A stretch of DNA of 64,000 nt, from contig NZ_JAFIQT010000001.1 in assembly GCF_017355935.1 (NCBI RefSeq), positions 558,001 to 622,000 on the forward strand, read 5' to 3'. The DNA comes from Telluribacter humicola. Lineage in GTDB: Bacteria > Bacteroidota > Bacteroidia > Cytophagales > Spirosomataceae. Under the pieces are notes generated by a model. It was not told the DNA's origin, did not search any database, and saw only the letters and a program-made list of their open reading frames with translations. Positions 56,081 through 64,000 of the stretch are shown here, piece after piece (within the stretch, counting starts at the first letter, position 1; the number at the start of each line of letters is the position of its first letter). The position numbers and the translations under genes are program-made.

Positions 56081-56578
56081 GTGATCAATATACTATTTGT
56101 CTGTTTAGGAAATATCTGCCGTTCGCCTATTGCGGAGGGCGTATTCAGAGATCTGGTTGAGAAGCGGGAACTACAGGATAAAATAAAGTGTGACTCAGCC
56201 GGAACGTCATCGTACCATATTGGTGACCAGCCCGACCGGCGCATGTCTCAGATCGCCCGGCAGCGGGGCCTACAGCTCACCCACTGCGCCCGTAAGCTAA
56301 GCGGCGACGACTTCTACCAGTTTGACTACATACTGGCAATGGATGAAACCAATTTTGAGGACATCCGTAACATTAGCTACCGTAGCAGCGGGTTTTACTT
56401 CCCTGACGGGCAGCTGTACCTATACCGGGAGTTTGATCATCTGGCTAACGGAGAACTAACGGTACCGGACCCCTACTACGAAGACATTGCAGCATTTGAA
56501 GATGTATATGATATAGTGGAGCGCTGCGGCCATAACTTCCTCGATTTTTTAGTAGAAAAGCATCAATTACATACATGA
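56081..56578 (+). CDS. Low-molecular-weight protein tyrosine phosphatase
   Basis: A 165-residue LMW-PTP with the P-loop FVCLGNICRSPIAEG (about 6-20; CX5R with C at 8) and the general-acid aspartate in VPDPYYED (about 128-135). Family members dephosphorylate tyrosine-phosphorylated proteins or arginine phosphate. The start is a GTG at 56081. Its stop overlaps the gpmI start by four bases (ATGA), so translational coupling is likely. Confidence 0.92.
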   Translation: MINILFVCLGNICRSPIAEGVFRDLVEKRELQDKIKCDSAGTSSYHIGDQPDRRMSQIARQRGLQLTHCARKLSGDDFYQFDYILAMDETNFEDIRNISYRSSGFYFPDGQLYLYREFDHLANGELTVPDPYYEDIAAFEDVYDIVERCGHNFLDFLVEKHQLHT

Positions 56579-58101
56579 GCAAGAAAGTAATACTAATCAT
56601 AATGGACGGGTGGGGAATCGCCACCCAAACCGAGCGTTCGGCTGTCGACGCCGCTAACGTACCTTTTTACCGGAGTATCCTCAAGAAGTACCCACACAGC
56701 AAGCTGGCCGCCAGTGGACTGGCCGTGGGCTTGCCCGATGGACAAATGGGTAACTCCGAGGTAGGTCATACCAACCTGGGCGCGGGTCGGGTAGTATATC
56801 AGGACCTGGTGAAGGTAAACAAAGCCGTAGAAGAAGGTACACTGGCACAGGAGCCCGTACTGACCGAAGCGCTGGAATACGCTAAGACAAACAATAAAAA
56901 AGTACACTTTATAGGTCTGGTATCGGGTGGTGGCGTACACTCCCACATAGATCACGTCAAAGGTCTTTGCAGCATAGCACAGCGGGCGGGACTTTCGCAG
57001 GTATATGTACATGCCTTCACCGATGGTCGCGATACCGATCCACGTAGTGGTCTGGGTTTCCTTACGGAACTAGAGCAGCATCTGTCCAACACTACCGGCC
57101 AGATCGCCAGCATTACAGGGCGCTACTACGCCATGGACCGTGATAAGCGCTGGGAGCGCGTAAAACTGGCCTACGACGCCATGGTACGTGGTACCGGTCG
57201 TCCTGTACCCGGTAGCAAGCTGCTTGAGGCCGTGAAGGAGTCGTATGAAAAAGGGGTAACCGACGAGTTTATCGATCCTATCATAGCTGTTAAGGAAGAT
57301 GGCTCTCCCGTAGCGCTTATCGAAGAAGGTGACGTAGTACTTTGCTTCAACTTCCGTACCGACCGTGGCCGCGAGATTACGCAGGCACTTACGCAGCAGG
57401 ATTTCGTGGAGCAGAACATGCACAAGTTAGACCTACGCTATATCACCATGACCAACTACGACGATACGTTTAAGGGAGTCAACGTGATTTTTGATAAGGA
57501 TAATCTTAACAATACGTTGGGTGAAGTACTCGAGCGGGCTGGTAAGAAGCAGATTCGTATCGCCGAGACGGAGAAGTACCCCCACGTAACGTTCTTCTTC
57601 TCGGGTGGTCGTGAGCAGCCTTTCGAAGGAGAAAGCCGTCTGCTGTGTCCTTCTCCCAAAGTAGCTACGTATGATTTGCAGCCTGAGATGTCGGCTTATG
57701 ACATTCGGGATTCCATCATACCTGAGCTGGAGAAGGAAGAAGTAGACTTCGTGTGTCTGAACTTCGCTAATCCGGACATGGTAGGTCACACGGGAGTATT
57801 TGAGGCAGCTATTAAGGCTTGCGAAACCGTCGACGCTTGTACCCAGGCCGTAGTGACAACCGGCCTTAATCATGGCTATACATCCATCATCATCGCTGAT
57901 CATGGTAACTCCGACTACATGATCAACGATGACGGTAGCCCCAATACCGCTCACTCCCTCAACCTGGTACCCTGCATCCTGGTGGATAAGGAGTATACTA
58001 AACCTATCAAAGATGGTAAGTTGGCGGATATAGCCCCTACTATACTGGCCCTGATGGAACTTGAGAAGCCCGCTGAAATGACCGGCGAAAGCTTGTTATA
58101 A
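56575..58101 (+). CDS. gpmI: 2,3-bisphosphoglycerate-independent phosphoglycerate mutase
   Basis: A 508-residue Mn-dependent enzyme that converts 3-phosphoglycerate to 2-phosphoglycerate. The N-terminal metal ligand lies in KVILIIMDGWGIATQ, the phosphoserine loop in GQMGNSEVGHTNLGAGRVVY, and the phosphotransferase-domain motifs are SHIDHVKGLC, FTDGRDTDPRSG and ADHGNSDYM. It overlaps the phosphatase gene upstream by four bases. Confidence 0.96.
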   Translation: MSKKVILIIMDGWGIATQTERSAVDAANVPFYRSILKKYPHSKLAASGLAVGLPDGQMGNSEVGHTNLGAGRVVYQDLVKVNKAVEEGTLAQEPVLTEALEYAKTNNKKVHFIGLVSGGGVHSHIDHVKGLCSIAQRAGLSQVYVHAFTDGRDTDPRSGLGFLTELEQHLSNTTGQIASITGRYYAMDRDKRWERVKLAYDAMVRGTGRPVPGSKLLEAVKESYEKGVTDEFIDPIIAVKEDGSPVALIEEGDVVLCFNFRTDRGREITQALTQQDFVEQNMHKLDLRYITMTNYDDTFKGVNVIFDKDNLNNTLGEVLERAGKKQIRIAETEKYPHVTFFFSGGREQPFEGESRLLCPSPKVATYDLQPEMSAYDIRDSIIPELEKEEVDFVCLNFANPDMVGHTGVFEAAIKACETVDACTQAVVTTGLNHGYTSIIIADHGNSDYMINDDGSPNTAHSLNLVPCILVDKEYTKPIKDGKLADIAPTILALMELEKPAEMTGESLL

Positions 58102-58130
58102 ACTATAGTCATCTAACGCTTGTTAGCCAT

Positions 58131-58165
58131 GTCAGAGAGCCACAGCAGGCTCTCTGACTTTTTTA
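58131..58165 (+). terminator. Intrinsic terminator after gpmI
   Basis: GTCAGAGAGCC-ACAGCA-GGCTCTCTGAC forms an 11-bp perfect stem followed by TTTTTTA. Confidence 0.9.
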
Positions 58166-58173
58166 TTTTGACC

Positions 58174-58743
58174 ATGAAAAAAAGAACTACTCTCTTCCTG
58201 TTTCTTATTCTATCTACCGTCTTAGCCTGTCAGTCACCCGGTCCTACTCAGCAGCAACCCAATCTGTACTATGACGTAGCCGGATTCATCACCGGGCAGG
58301 TGCAGTTGCTTGCCCAGCAGAGCCCGTCGGTAAAGAAGACCATGATGGTAAACGGCGAAGAGGAGGTGCGTACTACTCAGGAGGTGGATTGGGATCAGGA
58401 GCTGGAGTTGTTTCTTCAGACGGATCTTAATAAGCCTGCCTATCGACTTAGCTATATTACATCCCGCCCTGACTCACTTACTTATGAGTATAAGATACGG
58501 CCCGACGAAGACCTGCCAGTCAGGTACCTGCGTGTAAAGTTGGATGCTCCGGGAGGTAAGCCGGAAGAAATACAGGCCAGACTACTGACTGAGAATAAAT
58601 TGTATCAGTCCGAGAAGAACCTATTGTTACGTAGCGGAGCCGTTGGGGGTACCTGGCGCGTCAAGTCTTACCAGATCCAGGGGTACCAGGAGCTCGCTAT
58701 CAGTGACCGGAAGCCCTTCGCCATCCGGGGCGAAATCAACTAA
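58174..58743 (+). CDS. Hypothetical lipoprotein
   Basis: A 189-residue protein with a lipoprotein signal (TTLFLFLILSTVLAC, lipobox VLAC) and no recognised domain. It contains VDWDQELELFLQTDLNKPAY and a charged beta-rich remainder ending FAIRGEIN. It is preceded by the gpmI terminator and followed by the M28 peptidase gene after 39 bases, so the two may be co-transcribed. The ATG at 58174 is chosen over a start at 58120, which would read through the terminator. Confidence 0.75.
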   Translation: MKKRTTLFLFLILSTVLACQSPGPTQQQPNLYYDVAGFITGQVQLLAQQSPSVKKTMMVNGEEEVRTTQEVDWDQELELFLQTDLNKPAYRLSYITSRPDSLTYEYKIRPDEDLPVRYLRVKLDAPGGKPEEIQARLLTENKLYQSEKNLLLRSGAVGGTWRVKSYQIQGYQELAISDRKPFAIRGEIN

Positions 58744-58782
58744 TTACACGTCTAGTACCTATCATAACCTTACCTTTTTACT

Positions 58783-60300
58783 ATGCATCATAGATCTTTT
58801 CTATCCACCTCACTATGCCTGCTCATGGCATTCAGCTCCTTTGCTCAGCAAAAAAAGGATCTCCCTGTATTTAATCTGACCAAAGAAGTAGCCGAGGCAC
58901 ACCTGCGTTTTCTGGCGTCAGATGAACTTATGGGGCGCCGTACCGGCGAAATGGGCAACCGCGTAGCAGCCCGGTACCTGGCCGAGCAATTCCGCAAGTA
59001 CGGAGCTACCCCCGTACCCGGACAAAGTACTTTTTATCAGACGGTACCATTGGAACGAATTGGTGCCAGTGGAAAAGGGGAGCTGGTTGTGAATAACGAA
59101 CCATTGCGTAACAACGAAGATTGGATGCTGATAGCGGGAGATGCCGCTAGCCTGTCGGCTCCCGTAGTGTACGCCGGTTATGGACTAGAAGATACTGCCA
59201 AAGGGTGGGAAGACTACAAAGGGGTGGATGTGAAAGGTAAGATAGTACTGGTGCAGAGCGGCTCTCCCGATAATCAGACTCCCGCTGAAATCATCGCCAG
59301 CTCTAATCGAAAGCGCCAGATAGCCGGGGAGAAGGGAGCCGTAGCACTCATTGAGCTTTTTACTGTGCCTATTCCCTGGAACATCGTTACCCGTAACTTT
59401 ACCCGGGATCAGATCAGTTTGGCTCAGGGTAACGAAGGGGCTACCAGGACTTCTCTGCCGCATGTATGGGTAAATGGTAAAGAAGCCAGGCTGACACGAT
59501 TATTGCGTGCTGCCAATACTACTGCCCAATTGAGTACCGAAGGACGTAAGAGCGAGCGGATCGTGAGCCATAATGTGGCAGCTTATATACAGGGAAGCGA
59601 TCCTAAGCTCAGAGATGAGTATATCATCCTATCGGCGCATTATGACCACGTTGGTGTAGGTAAGCAGGGAGGGCAGCCGTACACGGCTGAGGATAGTATA
59701 TTTAACGGTGCCCGTGACAATGCCTTCGGCTGCGTAGCGCTGTTGTCGTCGGCAGAAGCTTTGGCTAAAAATCCGCCAAAGCGCTCTGTATTGATACTCG
59801 CAGTTACCGGTGAGGAACTAGGATTGCTCGGAAGTCGTTATTATGCAAGCAACTCATTATTAGCACTTAATAAATGTATCTTTAACCTTAACTCTGATGG
59901 AGCCGGCTATAATGACACCAGTATAGTATCTGTAATAGGCTTAGATCGTACCGGAGCCAAAGCTGAGATTGAAGCCGCGGCAAAAGTATTTGGACTGGAT
60001 GTAGTGGCAGATCCTTCACCGGAGCAAGGTTTATTTGATCGCTCAGACAACGTCAATTTTGCTATCAAAGGCATTCCCTCTCCAACATTTACACCCGGTT
60101 TTAGAAAATTTGATCAGGATATTATGAAGAACTATCACCAGGTGTCAGACAACCCGGAAACCGTTGATTTTGGCTATCTATTGAAGTTTTCGCAGGCATA
60201 TACCTATGCCGCTCGACTCATAGCGGATCGTACTACAGCTCCTCAATGGACGGCAGGAGATAAGTACGAGGAAGCAGCCAAGAAATTATACGTTAAATAA
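58783..60300 (+). CDS. M28 family exported metallopeptidase with PA domain
   Basis: A 505-residue protein with signal peptide (to about residue 22, FSSFAQQ), a protease-associated insert (about 120-260: DYKGVDVKGKIVLVQSGSPD) and an M28 catalytic domain. Zinc ligands are seen as H and D in ILSAHYDHVG and FNGARDNAFG, E in VTGEELGLLG, D in LNSDGAG and H in MKNYHQVSD. It is probably an aminopeptidase or carboxypeptidase of the periplasm or surface; the substrate is not known. It is downstream of the small lipoprotein gene. Confidence 0.9.
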   Translation: MHHRSFLSTSLCLLMAFSSFAQQKKDLPVFNLTKEVAEAHLRFLASDELMGRRTGEMGNRVAARYLAEQFRKYGATPVPGQSTFYQTVPLERIGASGKGELVVNNEPLRNNEDWMLIAGDAASLSAPVVYAGYGLEDTAKGWEDYKGVDVKGKIVLVQSGSPDNQTPAEIIASSNRKRQIAGEKGAVALIELFTVPIPWNIVTRNFTRDQISLAQGNEGATRTSLPHVWVNGKEARLTRLLRAANTTAQLSTEGRKSERIVSHNVAAYIQGSDPKLRDEYIILSAHYDHVGVGKQGGQPYTAEDSIFNGARDNAFGCVALLSSAEALAKNPPKRSVLILAVTGEELGLLGSRYYASNSLLALNKCIFNLNSDGAGYNDTSIVSVIGLDRTGAKAEIEAAAKVFGLDVVADPSPEQGLFDRSDNVNFAIKGIPSPTFTPGFRKFDQDIMKNYHQVSDNPETVDFGYLLKFSQAYTYAARLIADRTTAPQWTAGDKYEEAAKKLYVK

Positions 60301-60426
60301 ATGGCAAACTTTTTTTACAATAATGTACAATAAAGGGCCGTTCCTTCACCGTAACCAACCAGCAAAGGCTTGTGAGAGAAACATGTACGCTTTTTTATTC
60401 TTTTTTCAACCTAAACAATTTGTAGT

Positions 60427-61377
60427 ATGCAGAACGAACAAAAGAAAAAGCAGAGTGCGGCTTGGGCGGTGGTAGCTATCTTGGCTATTGCGACAAGTAT
60501 ATTTGGCTATTTGTTTGTACAACAAAAGCAGGAGTTAACACAACAAGAAACGGAAATCGTATCAAGAGCCAAGGAATTGGCATCCACACAAACCAAACTT
60601 GACTCAGTGTCAAGAGCATTAGACGCTAAAATTGCCGAAGTAGAAAGACTAGGTGGTGATGTGGAAGAGTTGACAAGAATGAGAGCTCAGCTGGAAGCAG
60701 ACAAAGCTTCATTCCAGAAAAGTAACCGTAACGAAACCAGAAAGTACCTGGCTAAGATCAAAGAGTACGAGAAGTACCTGAACGAGAAAGATGTTGAGAT
60801 TGCTCAGCTACGTGAGGAGAACCAGATGCTGATGGCGTCTAATGACTCTCTGAATACGCAGGTAGGATCACTTCGCTCGGAGCGTGAAATGCTGGTACAG
60901 CGTCAGACAGAATTGGCTGATACTGTAAACATCTTTACTGCTCAGAATCGTGAACTGACTGAGAAGGTAAATCAAGCTGCGGCTCTGAAGGCCCAGAACC
61001 TGAAAGTACTTGCTGTAACTTCCAAGGGTAAGACTAAGGACAACGACGCTTACAAAGCTAAGCGCGTAGACAAAATCAAACTGGTATTTGATCTGCCTGA
61101 AAATGCACTGACCCGTCAGGAGCCTAAGGATATCTACGTTCGTGTATTGGATCCGGAAGGAGCTGTACTGTCAGATGATGCAACTGGATCAGGTGAAATC
61201 AGTGTAGACGGTCAGGACACTAAGTTTACAGCTCGTCAGACTGTACCATTCACCAACAACAATCAGCGTGTTGAGATGGTCTATGACTATGCTTCACAGT
61301 TCCGTCCCGGAAAATATAGCGTAGAGCTGTATGCTGAAGGATACCGTATCGGTGGAGGTAATTTTGTAATCCGCTAA
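60427..61377 (+). CDS. Membrane-anchored coiled-coil protein (paralogue of 23518-24426)
   Basis: A 316-residue protein with one N-terminal membrane helix (AWAVVAILAIATSIFGYLFV, about 12-31), a long coiled coil (about 32-185) and a C-terminal beta-rich domain (about 190-316, ending EGYRIGGGNFVIR). It is clearly related to the minus-strand gene at 23518, sharing AEVERLGGDVEELTRM, KEYEKYL, IAQLREENQ and DATGSGEISVDG. Its codon use is closer to that of highly expressed genes (frequent GGT and CGT), which suggests abundance. It stands alone with its own terminator. Its function is unknown. Confidence 0.72.
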   Translation: MQNEQKKKQSAAWAVVAILAIATSIFGYLFVQQKQELTQQETEIVSRAKELASTQTKLDSVSRALDAKIAEVERLGGDVEELTRMRAQLEADKASFQKSNRNETRKYLAKIKEYEKYLNEKDVEIAQLREENQMLMASNDSLNTQVGSLRSEREMLVQRQTELADTVNIFTAQNRELTEKVNQAAALKAQNLKVLAVTSKGKTKDNDAYKAKRVDKIKLVFDLPENALTRQEPKDIYVRVLDPEGAVLSDDATGSGEISVDGQDTKFTARQTVPFTNNNQRVEMVYDYASQFRPGKYSVELYAEGYRIGGGNFVIR

Positions 61378-61400
61378 TATATTTGGTTAATTAACTCCTT

Positions 61401-61434
61401 AAAAAAGCAGGCCTCATTGGGGCCTGCTTTTTTA
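61401..61434 (+). terminator. Intrinsic terminator after the coiled-coil gene
   Basis: GCAGGCC-TCATTGG-GGCCTGC is flanked by an A-run on the left and a T-run on the right. It could act in both directions and so may also serve the convergent PPK2 gene. Confidence 0.88.
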
Positions 61435-61478
61435 TATATACCGATTGTGTGTGGCTGTAATAGGCGTCCCTTGGAATA

Positions 61479-62372
61479 CTACCTATTAGCAGTTTGTGCC
61501 TGTATGACGTTCACAAGTTGCTGGAGCTTCTGTCGCTGCTCTTCATCTGTGGCTGGGTAGCTCATGTCCAGTTTTTTCATCTCCTCTACGATAATCTTCC
61601 CAACCAACAGGCGCATATTTTTCTTGTCGTCAGCCGGTATGACGTACCAGGGAGCCACTTCCGTACCGGTCGCATTGATACAATCCTCATAGGCCTGCTG
61701 ATATTTGTCCCACTGTTCCCGCTCAGTTACGTCGCCTTCCTCAAACTTCCAGTTCTTTAAAGGGGTACGGATACGGCTGATCAGACGGTCGGCTTGTTCC
61801 TGAAACGAAACGTTCAGGAAGAACTTTATAGTCCGGATACCATTGTGGTAGAGGTAGGTCTCCAGGTTGACCATATCTTGGTAGCGGTGCTGCCATACTT
61901 TGTCCAGATCTTTGGTTAGTTCGGCAGGAATACGCTGGTGCCTGGTAATGATTTCGGGGTGTACCTTCGCTACCAGTACCTCTTCATAGTAACTCCGATT
62001 AAATACTGCAATCATACCACGCTGAGGGAGGAGCAGATTTGATCTCCACATATAATCGTGGTCAAGCTCATGCTCAGTAGGGCGCTTGAACGAATGTACT
62101 TTTACACCCATCGGATTTACGCCTGTTAGTACGTGCTTGATCGTACTATCTTTACCGGCGGCATCCATCGCCTGAAAAATCAGCAACAGTCCGTACCTGT
62201 CGTGAGCGTACATCACACTTTGTAGCTCATCCAGTTCCTCCACGTATGATCTTAGGAGCTGCTGATACTGCTGTTTATCCTCATAGATATCTTTAAGGCG
62301 TGTCTGGGTATCCTGGATAGCAAAAGAACGGGTGCCATCGTACCTGAAAAGGTCAGAGCTGGGTATGTTCAT
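61479..62372 (-). CDS. PPK2 family polyphosphate kinase/phosphotransferase
   Basis: A 297-residue protein that transfers phosphate between polyphosphate and nucleotides. It has a Walker A-like loop in LLIFQAMDAAGKDSTIKHVL (about 67-86), the family stretch YMWRSNLLLPQRGMIAVFNR and a lid region KNWKFEEGDVTEREQWDKYQ. It is a single-domain member resembling the TIGR03709 group and probably the class III enzymes that accept AMP and ADP, although class cannot be proved from sequence reading alone. It is a single gene. The start ATG is at 62372. Confidence 0.88.
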   Translation of the reverse strand: MNIPSSDLFRYDGTRSFAIQDTQTRLKDIYEDKQQYQQLLRSYVEELDELQSVMYAHDRYGLLLIFQAMDAAGKDSTIKHVLTGVNPMGVKVHSFKRPTEHELDHDYMWRSNLLLPQRGMIAVFNRSYYEEVLVAKVHPEIITRHQRIPAELTKDLDKVWQHRYQDMVNLETYLYHNGIRTIKFFLNVSFQEQADRLISRIRTPLKNWKFEEGDVTEREQWDKYQQAYEDCINATGTEVAPWYVIPADDKKNMRLLVGKIIVEEMKKLDMSYPATDEEQRQKLQQLVNVIQAQTANR

Positions 62373-62433
62373 AATTGGTTGGTGTGGATTTAAGTTCTTC
62401 TAATAACACTACTGGAATGACAGCCTGGTAAGC

Positions 62434-63012
62434 TTAGGAGCGCTCGCGCAGGAAGGCTGCTAGCTGGGCAAAGGCTCTGGCCCGGTGGCTGAGTTTTCCT
62501 TTTTCTTCCAGAGTCATCTCCGCAAATGTGCGATCATGCCCTTCCGGAACAAATACCGGATCGTAGCCAAAGCCATTGGTACCTCGCTTTTCGGAGATAA
62601 TGGTACCTTCCACGGCCCCTTCGAACTGGTAAAACTGCCCATCCAGTGTCAGCGTTATTACTGTAACAAATCGTGCCTGCCGATCCGGCTTGTCAGCCAG
62701 GCGCTCCAGTAGTAGCTGTATATTATCTTCGGCATTACGCTGCGGACCTGCATAGCGGGCTGAGTATACGCCCGGTTCCCGGTCTAGAGCATATACTTCC
62801 AGGCCGGTATCATCGGCAAAGTTATTAACCTGATAGCGCTGCCAGATGTACTCTGCCTTTTCGTGTGAGTTTTCGGCTATGGTTTCATGTGTTTCAGGAA
62901 TATCATCGTGGTAACCTATATCCTGCAGCGTAAGCAGCCGGAAGTTATCTCCGAGCAGGGCCTGTATTTCAGTAAGTTTATGGGTATTATTAGTGGCAAA
63001 GCAGAGTTCCAT
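62434..63012 (-). CDS. rdgB: Non-canonical purine NTP pyrophosphatase (RdgB/HAM1)
   Basis: A 192-residue house-cleaning enzyme that hydrolyses dITP and XTP. Signatures are LCFATNNTHKLTEIQALLG (start), NNFADDTGLEVYALDREPGV, SARYAGPQR and GFGYDPVFVPEGHDRTFAEM. The ATG at 63012 (MELCFATNN) is selected by family length; the frame open to 63057 would read through the preceding terminator. It follows the FKBP gene on the same strand. Confidence 0.92.
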   Translation of the reverse strand: MELCFATNNTHKLTEIQALLGDNFRLLTLQDIGYHDDIPETHETIAENSHEKAEYIWQRYQVNNFADDTGLEVYALDREPGVYSARYAGPQRNAEDNIQLLLERLADKPDRQARFVTVITLTLDGQFYQFEGAVEGTIISEKRGTNGFGYDPVFVPEGHDRTFAEMTLEEKGKLSHRARAFAQLAAFLRERS

Positions 63013-63039
63013 AAAAGAGGTCTTGTATAGGTAGGTATA

Positions 63040-63072
63040 AAAAAACGGCCATTCCAAAATTGGAACAGCCGT
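63040..63072 (-). terminator. Intrinsic terminator after the FKBP gene
   Basis: On the minus strand ACGGC...TTCCAA-TT-TTGGAA...GCCGT forms a stem with a small bulge, followed by TTTTTT. It separates the FKBP gene from rdgB. Confidence 0.75.
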
Positions 63073-63092
63073 CGTAGGTAATGTGTTTAAGC

Positions 63093-64000
63093 CTATTTTT
63101 TCTTACGCAGTACTTCTACCTCAAAATGCAGCGGAGCATAAGGTGGTATACTAGGGCTTTTGCCCTGCGGGCCATAACCGAGGCTGGAAGGGAACAGCAG
63201 GTTGGCCTTCTCACCCACCCGTAGCTTCTTCAGACCTTCGGTGAAACCCTGAACAACACTATTGCTGCTAAGGGTAACATCCATTGTATCTGACTGAAAT
63301 ATGGTGTTATCCGTAAAACGGCCAGTATACTTCACCGAGTAGGTAGCTGTTTCGTTGAGTAGTGCGGAGTCGGGACGAGCAGTCAGTAGTCCAAACCGGA
63401 GGCCGCTCTCAGTGGGAGCTGCAGCCTGTATGCCATACTTAGTCATATAGTCATTCAGTTGCTCTGTCTCAGTACGGATACTTACTACCTTTATATCCAG
63501 ACGATAAGGGGTATAGGCAGGTAGTGTAAGTGAACCTGAGGTACCTATGCCCAGGTTGTAAGGCACAAAAAGGGTGATAGAGTCGCCTTCTTTGGCAACC
63601 TGGTTAAACAGGATTACCATCGCCTGGTCGTTCAGCAGCGACAGGTTGTTCGTCGAGCCAATAGTAGTGGTCAGCCTCGAAGCGCCATACGTAGCCTTTT
63701 TAGGAACGCTGCTTACGCTGCTGTCTACTACCATGCCATCCAGGCGCGAAAGCACGTACTGTACCTGCAGCTCATCACCTACGGCGGCTTTCTGCCCGCT
63801 CGTACCTGTTGATACAACGCGGTAGTACAGCCCTTCATCCGTGCGTTGAGCCGTAATCCCATTCTGTGACAGGTACGCCTTTATCTCACGGTCGTTTTGC
63901 TCCTTCTTCTCGTTATTGAAAATCTCAGATTGCTCCTGACACGCAAACAGGGTAGCGCAGAAGATAGCTCCCAGCGCTACTACCCATCCAAGTTTATTTT
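63093..64000 (-). CDS. FKBP-type peptidyl-prolyl isomerase lipoprotein (5' end outside window)
   Basis: About 300 residues are present; the initiator codon lies just beyond base 64000. The visible start is GWVVALGAIFCATLFACQEQ, a lipoprotein signal with lipobox LFAC. Two FKBP-like modules follow: a degenerate first one (about residues 75-175, with ITLFVPYNLGIGTSG) and a better second one ending SSLGYGPQGKSPSIPPYAPL plus a strand before the basic tail RKKK. It probably assists folding of envelope proteins. The aromatic pocket of the first module looks incomplete, so that module may be structural. Confidence 0.82.
   Translation of the reverse strand, partial: NKLGWVVALGAIFCATLFACQEQSEIFNNEKKEQNDREIKAYLSQNGITAQRTDEGLYYRVVSTGTSGQKAAVGDELQVQYVLSRLDGMVVDSSVSSVPKKATYGASRLTTTIGSTNNLSLLNDQAMVILFNQVAKEGDSITLFVPYNLGIGTSGSLTLPAYTPYRLDIKVVSIRTETEQLNDYMTKYGIQAAAPTESGLRFGLLTARPDSALLNETATYSVKYTGRFTDNTIFQSDTMDVTLSSNSVVQGFTEGLKKLRVGEKANLLFPSSLGYGPQGKSPSIPPYAPLHFEVEVLRKKK

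Overview
The window is chromosomal DNA of a Bacteroidota bacterium, most likely a Cytophagales/Cytophagia member. The evidence is canonical Bacteroidota promoters (TTTG-N20-TAnnTTTG) in front of ribosomal genes, a type IX secretion sorting tail, a GldA-like ABC ATPase, a PorE-like TPR/propeller/OmpA lipoprotein, and little visible Shine-Dalgarno sequence. I saw no tRNA, rRNA, CRISPR array, insertion sequence or phage gene.

Layout. Positions 1-7431 (minus) hold an exported redox or degradation locus: two tandem, mosaic-identical PSCyt1/DUF1549/LamG/DUF1553 lipoproteins followed by a Tat-exported DUF1501 protein that runs off the left edge. Positions 7576-12939 hold an arsenosugar biosynthesis locus: a CxxC peroxidase-like protein, the radical SAM enzyme ArsS and the arsenite methyltransferase ArsM form one minus-strand operon. 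A TIGR04283-type glycosyltransferase plus a double VOC-domain protein form a second. A glycerolipid-type acyltransferase lies between them on the plus strand. Positions 13123-31825 hold mixed housekeeping and envelope genes: aroB, a DUF4136 lipoprotein, a GldA-like ATPase, nuoM and nuoL without nuoN, a serine hydrolase, a T9SS cargo protein, a glycosyltransferase-like protein, a coiled-coil membrane protein, two TPM proteins with LemA, a DASH cryptochrome, the PorE-like lipoprotein and isocitrate dehydrogenase.

Positions 32055-51632 (plus) are the large str/S10/spc/alpha translation cluster: rpsL-rpsG-fusA-rpsJ, then rplC to rplQ including secY, map, infA, rpmJ and rpoA. rpmD and rpmJ are present although short. 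Hairpins and promoters divide it into several likely transcription units, with breaks between rpsG and fusA, fusA and rpsJ, and rpsJ and rplC. carA follows.

Positions 53000-64000 hold a TonB C-terminal protein, an exported rhodanese-thioredoxin fusion, and eno, a DivIC-like protein, a low-molecular-weight phosphatase and gpmI, so two consecutive glycolytic enzymes sit together. Then come a small lipoprotein, an exported M28 peptidase, a paralogue of the coiled-coil membrane protein, a PPK2-type polyphosphate kinase, an RdgB/HAM1 pyrophosphatase and a tandem-FKBP lipoprotein cut by the right edge.

The most interesting region is the arsenosugar locus. Its embedded acyltransferase and VOC protein are candidates for carrying the pathway on towards arsenolipids, and a perfect 8-bp dyad lies in the divergent promoter region. 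Secondary points are the gene-converted PSD1 pair and several unusual intergenic hairpins in the ribosomal cluster.
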